Part shown: positions 51,440 to 57,738 of the stretch, in pieces | Layout: every line of letters begins with the position of its first letter | How positions within the stretch are numbered: position 1 is the first letter of the stretch | DNA from: Saccoglossus kowalevskii | Lineage: Eukaryota; Hemichordata; Enteropneusta; Harrimaniidae | NCBI RefSeq assembly: GCF_000003605.2 | Contig: NW_003130854.1 | Location: 1,446,769-1,504,506, forward strand | Direction: 5' to 3' | Length of the DNA: 57,738 nt | The notes under the pieces: model-generated | Databases searched by the model: none | Seen by the model: only the letters and a program-made list of their open reading frames with translations | What the model was told of the DNA's origin: nothing | Position numbers and translations under genes: made by a program

Positions 51440-51693
51440 TTAAAGGGCGGTGATCGTCGCGCCACGCATGCGCGAGATATGGCTCTCATCAACAAAGATG
51501 GCGACTTGGGATTGTTGCGCAGACCAACGAGTACAAACTGATACGTCTCTAAGCTTTGACTACGTAATTTCTTTGGTGATTGGAAGGTATCAAAGAAGTC
51601 ACTGACGGCAGTGATCTCTATTAGAAGAGCGCATTGGATTGTAGAAAAATCAACACAAATATCATGCGCGGCGCGACGACAACAGCCCTTTAA
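51440..51693. mobile_element. TTAA-flanked miniature inverted-repeat element (246 bp)
   Basis: Inner element 51444-51689, bracketed by TTAA at 51440-51443 and 51690-51693. The left end reads AGGGCGGTGATCGTCGCGCC and the reverse complement of the right end reads AGGGCTGTTGTCGTCGCGCC. The terminal inverted repeat is about 27 bp with 23 matches. The interior differs from the shorter family members, and no transposase is encoded. TTAA duplications are typical of the piggyBac and Kolobok superfamilies. The AGGG ends fit Kolobok better than the CCC ends of piggyBac, but the assignment is tentative. Confidence 0.82.
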
Positions 51694-52698
51694 CCGCATA
51701 GTTACCAACATTTACGCCGCAACGTGTTATGAACAACTTAAGGGAGAAGACATTATTTTTGCGTGGAGGGAACTGGATGTGTGGGTTTGTGGTGGTTGTG
51801 TACATTCGTAATAACCTACAAAGAAAAGAATTTGCTGTCAGGAGATACACGATTATATGAACACACCCGACTCAGGGATATTAGTAATCTCAGCGAACAT
51901 TCGAGCCCAGCCGCCGCCGGCAGAAACGATGGCCAGCAGAAACTTTGAACATGGCAGATATGCAGTTTGAATAGAACACAATGATGAGAAAGCACTATTC
52001 TATTTTTAAACAATTTCTAAAACCCATAAATTTAAACATATAATTCGAGTTAATAAACAATATCACGCTATCCACAATTCTCCACTGCACAAAAATGCTG
52101 TTACACTAGAAACCGACAAATAAGAATATCCCCGTCATTCCTGTATTGACCTCGCAACTTTCAATTGGCGCTGAGTGCAGCCTAGTGAAATCAAATTCTG
52201 TGGATTTTCATTGATGAGTAGGCTTATTCTTTTAAGATATATGCGAGCGAAAATCGAACGCGTCAAACAAAACTTTAATTAAGTATATGTGCTACGAATC
52301 ATATGTAAACTATAACCCGCATAACTAACGAATCTCAGTGCACCCTGATTAATCTATTTTTAGATGTAATCTTTGTAAATAAAATTATCTATTGATAATA
52401 AGATCTCGAGGTGTGCTCGCCAATCTCCCTCTCTTAGAGTGCCAATGAAACGATTGCATTCATCTGATTTATTCGGTTTAATCTTGTAATTGTAATATCA
52501 GTGATAGCAAATACTCTCCTCTGACGAATTGTTTGTCTATTTTTTGATATTTATATTTTTATAGCAGTATTTACACTTTTCGAAAGAATTAAATTTAATT
52601 TAATTTAATTCTCTTCCACAGCTGTTTTTCTTGTAATTCGTTTTTTTTTCTGAGAGATTTTGTAAATGCACACTTGTCTATTAGTAAATAAATACTAG

Positions 52699-52810
<112 letters not shown>

Positions 52811-53223
52811 TTGTGGGTAAAAATCGTGTCACACTTAGGTTGATTCAATTACAAGGTATTTTGCATAACGCCCATGGTTAGGGACACTGCACGTGTCTAA
52901 CACGGTGATCATCCTATTTACGTGTTCTATCAACCTGTCGGTATGTACGCCCAAAACACACAACAGCACATTGTTAAATCATGATAAAGCAGAGACTACA
53001 CTTCCAGGATTTATTCGACTTGATGGTCTCTGAATTGGAGTTTTATAACTGAAAAATCCACATTGGGTAGTGTTGTTAAAATTACCGTGTACATGCCGTC
53101 AAATTTTAAGAGACGTGACCGGCGTTTTTATAAATTATATATATATTATTTTTCATTTTATGCACTGGAAAATGTATCTTCAATTATACATGAGCAGCAG
53201 TTATTTGGTAGACCAACAATTCA

Positions 53224-53356
53224 TTAAAGCGCGGTGGTCGTCGCGCAGCGCGTGTTCGAATTTCATGTAAATAAACAATGTATTTTACAAGCGTTGTGTA
53301 CGTCGCCATGAGTCCCATATCGAACAGGACGCGGCACGACGACTGCCGCCCTTTAA
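53224..53356 (+). mobile_element. TTAA-flanked miniature inverted-repeat element (125 bp)
   Basis: Inner element 53228-53352 between TTAA at 53224-53227 and 53353-53356. Left end AGCGCGGTGGTCGTCGCGCA; reverse complement of the right end AGGGCGGCAGTCGTCGTGCC. About 18 of 25 bases pair between the ends. The interior (TTCGAATTTCATGTAAATAA, then TGTATTTTACAAGCGTTGTG, then CATATCGAACAGGACGCGG) is shared with 2243-2350 and, in reverse, with 4076-4161. It is the best reference copy for the family in this window. Non-autonomous. Confidence 0.82.
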
Positions 53357-55370
53357 GCTACTGTCATGCATACATTACATGTTAAATGTCTTTAACCACA
53401 TGTTTGTCCACAAAGGTAGTTTTCAACTAGTATTACAGGGATTTAACAAATATGAAGAAATGTGAAAAGAAATGTGTTATTACGCAATATACTATACTGT
53501 CTGAGAGACTTGGCGTCACCCCGTGCACACTTGTATATTGGAACGGGTACTCACGGAACATCACAGGAAGAAATAAACTACGTTGTATTGTTTATCAGAA
53601 TACATAGGAATATGAATTTCGCAGGTTCTTCTAGCTGCTCAGTAAATACAACCATCCAACAAATCAAGCAAATACACGCACCGTGACAGCTATTGACAAA
53701 CACATATAAAGACAGTTTTGTAGAAAACAGCGAAATACAACCTCAAATTTCACCCCAAAAAAATCAAATTCAAAACCATTTTTTGAATCTGACAAAACCG
53801 CGTGCACTTCGATTGTCTGGGGGAATTGACAAGAAACCTGTTATTACAGAAACATTTTGTTTTTTGCAATTATTTCAAATTGTCTAAATCGTATGTATGT
53901 AATATTTCTTCGTACATTTATTCCGGAGTTAGTGTTAAAAATATCACAGATGAATTGAATAGACGCCGTTGACACTTTCAAATATCAAATATAAACATGA
54001 CTATCACGTTGTACCAATCGAGACCACGGGAATCTACACGGGAAAACATGACGTAAATAAAAACAGGTCGTAGGATGTATACCGAACTTAATAGCCAGTG
54101 GATGCCTGTTTCTCTCAAAGCGCAATTCAACATGTGTCAATTTCCGTTATGGATATCGTATAGCCATATAGTACCCAAAACAAGTTTCGTCTACTAATTG
54201 AATCCTAACTTAGTTTTCAGGATTTGATTTGGGTTCAATACTACGCTTGGGTTGGATATTAACGATAACAAACGATTTCATCATTTCGATATAAAATATA
54301 TGTTTATGTAGCTCGTTAATATGTGGGTGTTATCAATGTGGCTCTGCTCGTGTGCAACATTTGAAATCGGTTTACTGATATGCGAAAACTGACACCACCA
54401 AACTCGCTTCAGCTTAGTCAACGATAATGCGACTGAATCGTTCTCGTTGCGTTAGTGGGGGAGAGATGATGAATGGTATCCAACGTCAATTAAGGAGAAA
54501 GATTACAAGGAACAGGGAACGTCGTGAAACTATCAACACCGGTGCTATGTTCGCAATCTAGGTAAGATCGAACGCATCGATAACAGGCCTGGTGCTCACC
54601 GGCACTGATAATATTTCAAGCGATGATGAATTATTTTCTGTTGTCAAAACACGTGGCAGACGATACCTTTTATTTCAATGCATTAGTACGATACCAAGAA
54701 ACCGAAAATAGTTTTTAAAAAAAGCCCAGCATCTTCCTTTCATTCTTATCGCAAATTCATTTTCACAAAACGGGGGTGATGATGAACTAAAACCCATCCA
54801 CAAATAAACACGTAATCATCCACAATTCTACCCGTGTGCGTGGCAGTAATTAAAAATAAACGCATGTACGTCCCCCAAAACAAACGGCCAGTAATTACCC
54901 ATACGGTCATTTGAGTGTCGTATGACCAGCAATACGAGACTGGCATAGAAAATGACGGCGTGCTAGCTAATTATTATCGTAACCATCATGCGATCAATTA
55001 ACAAGGGTATCGTGTTCGTGTCGTGAAATATGGCGCAGTGATTGGGTTTTTGTTGTTGCGGGTTTTACCGAGCTATACCGTGGAGAAATAATCACTGCAT
55101 TTTGTGTTTATAGAAACGAGGACAATTGCCGCTTATTAGTCACAGTTATCTCTTTCAAAAAAAAAAAAAAACGTTTGAGTTCCAACTGAGTTTTAGAAAG
55201 CCTCTTCTCTGCGAAAAAAATATCATCACATGGTCGGATCTCGTGCACCCGTTCCGTTAATATATCGGAATGTGCATATACGAGTTCTTGTCTCAGATAC
55301 CAGCAAGTCGGATGCGCCTGTTATTTGGTCCGATTACGCAAATTCATTTCAGACTCGTTCAAAGACGACT

Positions 55371-55433
55371 CACTTCATTGGCCACAGTTTCCCAAACACA
55401 TAAGAGTCAGACCACTTCATTGGCCACAGTTTC
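55371..55433 (+). repeat. Short direct repeat, 21 bp at 42-bp spacing
   Basis: CACTTCATTGGCCACAGTTT followed by C occurs at 55371-55391 and identically at 55413-55433. This looks like a small local tandem duplication. No function is evident. Confidence 0.85.
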
Positions 55434-55707
55434 TTCCAGTGCTATATTGTAGAAATACGAACACATTAACAAGACACGCAGCCATTTAATGAACTGGTTG
55501 TACACACATCACTTTTTGCCAAATTGACAATTTTTTTCGAAATATGTTGCCAGTATTTAATAATATTTTCGCTCTACAGCAAAGTTCTCGCTGCCATAGC
55601 AACCAAACGTGCACGGTATGGTAGGAATAACGAGTAAATCGCAATATCTATACCATGCAATCTATGCAGTCAGAAGGAAACTCTCAATTCGGAAACACTT
55701 TAAAGAT

Positions 55708-55733
55708 GGGTGTGTGTGTGTGTGTGGGGGGGG
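55708..55733. repeat. GT/G simple repeat
   Basis: A run of GT dinucleotides followed by eight G residues. Simple sequence in the 3' flank. Confidence 0.9.
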
Positions 55734-55947
55734 TATTTGGTTTTGTTTAACTGTTACCACATATAGATGTGGGTTATCATGAACTGAACCAAGGGAAAAA
55801 AAATCACCCAGGTTGGTTTACTGAGCATGCGCCTTCCACAGGCTGAATAGACACACGCCGTTCACCCAAAACTAGTTCTAGTTACTTCGAGAGACCTTTT
55901 GACATTTTTTACGACCCGGAAATGTGTATTTTGTTGTGTATTTTCAG

Positions 55948-56055
55948 TGACAGGAATCCGCGGCGAACAAAATACGACAAATAATACGTATAATGAGAAG
56001 CTGGCGGATGTATCCACCTCTACGATGGTGTTAACGACGTCATCTCGCGAGAACA
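55948..56055 (+). CDS. Possible orphan internal exon of an unidentified gene
   Basis: A 108-nt open segment lies between a good acceptor (TTTTGTTGTGTATTTTCAG ending 55947) and a consensus donor (GTGAGT from 56056). Read in the open frame it encodes TGIRGEQNTTNNTYNEKL followed by ADVSTSTMVLTTSSREN, with phase 1 at both ends. It is Thr/Ser/Asn-rich with NTT and NNT sequons, as in an extracellular stalk, and phase 1-1 exons are common in secreted and membrane proteins. No adjoining exon was found in the window and the peptide is not recognised. It could be chance: short open segments with good splice sites occur in any large non-coding region. Confidence 0.2.
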
Positions 56056-56772
56056 GTGAGTATATATATCAAGGAAAGGCATAGTGCACTATGATTAGTA
56101 AAACGCTTAAACACCCAGAGATGCACCACGAGTCCCCGGAGTGTATCATTTTTCAGTTAGTTTTAGAAATTTAGACCGAAATATTGAAATATGAGAAATT
56201 GGATTGATTTTGTCGGAGTATTAAGCTGATTACTGTTTGTCATCAATCACGTTCAGATCGTCTGCCTGTGACGTATGCGATCTCGATCACACCCGCGGGA
56301 CTGCACACCAAACACTTTTGTTTCAAAAAAACGAGTTCATTTCTTCTCGCAATGAGCGTGTCTATCGGCACAGGGTTCGGGTTACACGTGTTTATATCTC
56401 ATCATACAACTCACTGTGAACGATTTTTTTTGAAGCGATTTGGATAATGGTGTTTGCGAACGCGCGTCATTCCTGGAAGCGCCGAGTCGGATACTATCGT
56501 TCGTCAAAGTCAACTTTCCCAAGTCGATATTTTATATTAAAAAAAAACAAACTTAAATTGCACTCTTGAGTCAAAGCTTTAATTAATCGACGACTGAGGG
56601 CGCACAATTGGCTAAATTGAATAGTTAAATTACCTAATAATTTATATTATCTTATAAATAAACAATTTGCAATATATTATCGAAGTATATTCACAAGTTC
56701 ACTAGAATTCGCTATCAGCCACGACAGACTAATTGTCTGTAACATTTAATTGCTGTTGTTATGTGTATTATC

Positions 56773-57738
56773 GAATTTTGTCAGAAATTAATGTCCCGAG
56801 AGAATGAATCTAAGAGTGTTTTGCAGTCGTCGTTACTGTGAGTCTAATCGATATGTTATCGAATTCTATCTGACATTATATACGAAGATGAATCCCAGAG
56901 TGTTTTACAGCCGTCTCTACTAAGAGTATATTAGATAGACATAAAATACTCTATTAGATGTATTATCGAATTCTATCTGACATTATATACGAAGATGAAT
57001 CCCAGAGTGTTTTACATCCGTCTCTACTATGAGTATACTAGATATAAAATACTCTATTAGATGTATAATCGAATTCTATCTGACATTATATACGAAGATG
57101 AATCACAGAGTGTTTTACAGCCGTCTCTACTATGAGTAGATTAGATATAAAATACTCTATTAGATGTATTATCGAATTCTATCTGACATTATATACGAAG
57201 ATGAATCCCAGAGTGTTTTACAGCCGTCTCTACTAAGAGTATATTAGATATAAAATACTCTATTAGATGTATAATCGAATTCTATCTGACATTATATACG
57301 AAGATGAATCCCAGAGTGTTTTACAGCCGTCTCTACTATGAGTAGATTAGATATAAAATACTCTATTAGATGTATTATCGAATTCTATCTGACATTATAT
57401 ACGAAGATGAACCCCAGAGTGATTTACAGCCGTCTCTACTATGAGTAGATTATACATAAAATACTCTATTAGATGTATTATCGAATTCTATCTGATATTA
57501 TATACGAAGATGAACCCCAGAGTGTGTTACAGCCGTCTCTACTATGAGTAGATTAGATACAAAATACTCTATTAGATGTATAATCGAATTCTATCTGATA
57601 TTATATACGAAAATGTATCCCAGAGTGTGTTACAGCCGTCTCTACTATGAGTATATTAGACATAAAATACTCTAATAGACATATAATCGAATTCTATCTG
57701 ATATTATATACGAAAATGTATCCCAGAGTGTTTTACAG
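56773..57738. repeat. 103-bp satellite array running off the window end
   Basis: The word GAATTCTATCTGA(C/T)ATTATA starts at 56861, 56968, 57071, 57174, 57277, 57380, 57483, 57586 and 57689, so the period is 107 once and then exactly 103 seven times. A diverged first unit starts at 56773. Each unit has an EcoRI site GAATTC, a GAGTGTTTTACAG-type motif and an ATAAAATACTCTATTAGATG segment. Variants alternate in part between units (GTATTATCG or GTATAATCG; TAAGAGTATATTAG or TATGAGTAGATTAG), which hints at a 206-bp higher-order unit. The right boundary is outside the window. Confidence 0.97.

Overview
This is a eukaryotic, animal (bilaterian invertebrate) genomic window. It holds one recognisable protein-coding gene, spread over five exons on the + strand between 23801 and 47603: an Lhx1/Lhx5-class (Lim1) LIM-homeodomain transcription factor. 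Joining the exons (23801-23973, 24386-24591, 28483-29039, 38076-38259, 47227-47603) gives an unbroken 498-residue protein with two LIM zinc-binding domains, a long low-complexity linker, a homeodomain and a C-terminal tail ending in MNEAAVW. All four introns are GT-AG and the frame is kept at every junction. The protein, the homeodomain intron position and the AT-rich non-coding DNA suggest an invertebrate, possibly a spiralian (mollusc, brachiopod or relative). The phylum is a guess; the gene class is not.

Layout. 1-786 is a 37-bp minisatellite that begins at or before the window edge. 787 to about 22800 is a gene-poor upstream region with fragments of a TTAA-flanked miniature element (2243-2350, 4076-4161), a small cluster of related modules (11057-11511) and a short perfect hairpin between 9-bp direct repeats (18987-19028). 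A candidate promoter lies at 22836-22914 (two ATTGG boxes, a CRE-like TGACGTGG, a TAATTA), followed by a presumed 5' UTR of 0.8-0.9 kb. The gene follows, with a short intron 1 (412 bp) and large introns 2-4 (3.9, 9.0 and 9.0 kb). Intron 4 holds a second copy of the hairpin (40424-40472). After the stop codon there is about 2 kb of AT-rich sequence up to a good poly(A) signal with a GT-rich downstream element (49630-49695).

The 3' flank (49.7-57.7 kb) contains two better-preserved copies of the TTAA/AGGGCGG inverted-repeat element (51440-51693 and 53224-53356), a pure (TAAA)28 microsatellite, one possible orphan exon of an unidentified gene (55948-56055) and a 103-bp satellite array that runs off the window end (56773-57738).

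The overall picture is a developmental regulator isolated in a large non-coding domain, with small non-autonomous mobile elements and satellite arrays on both sides. I see no transposase, reverse transcriptase, rRNA, convincing tRNA or CRISPR. I did not find an unknown multi-gene system. The least ordinary signals are the two miniature-element families.
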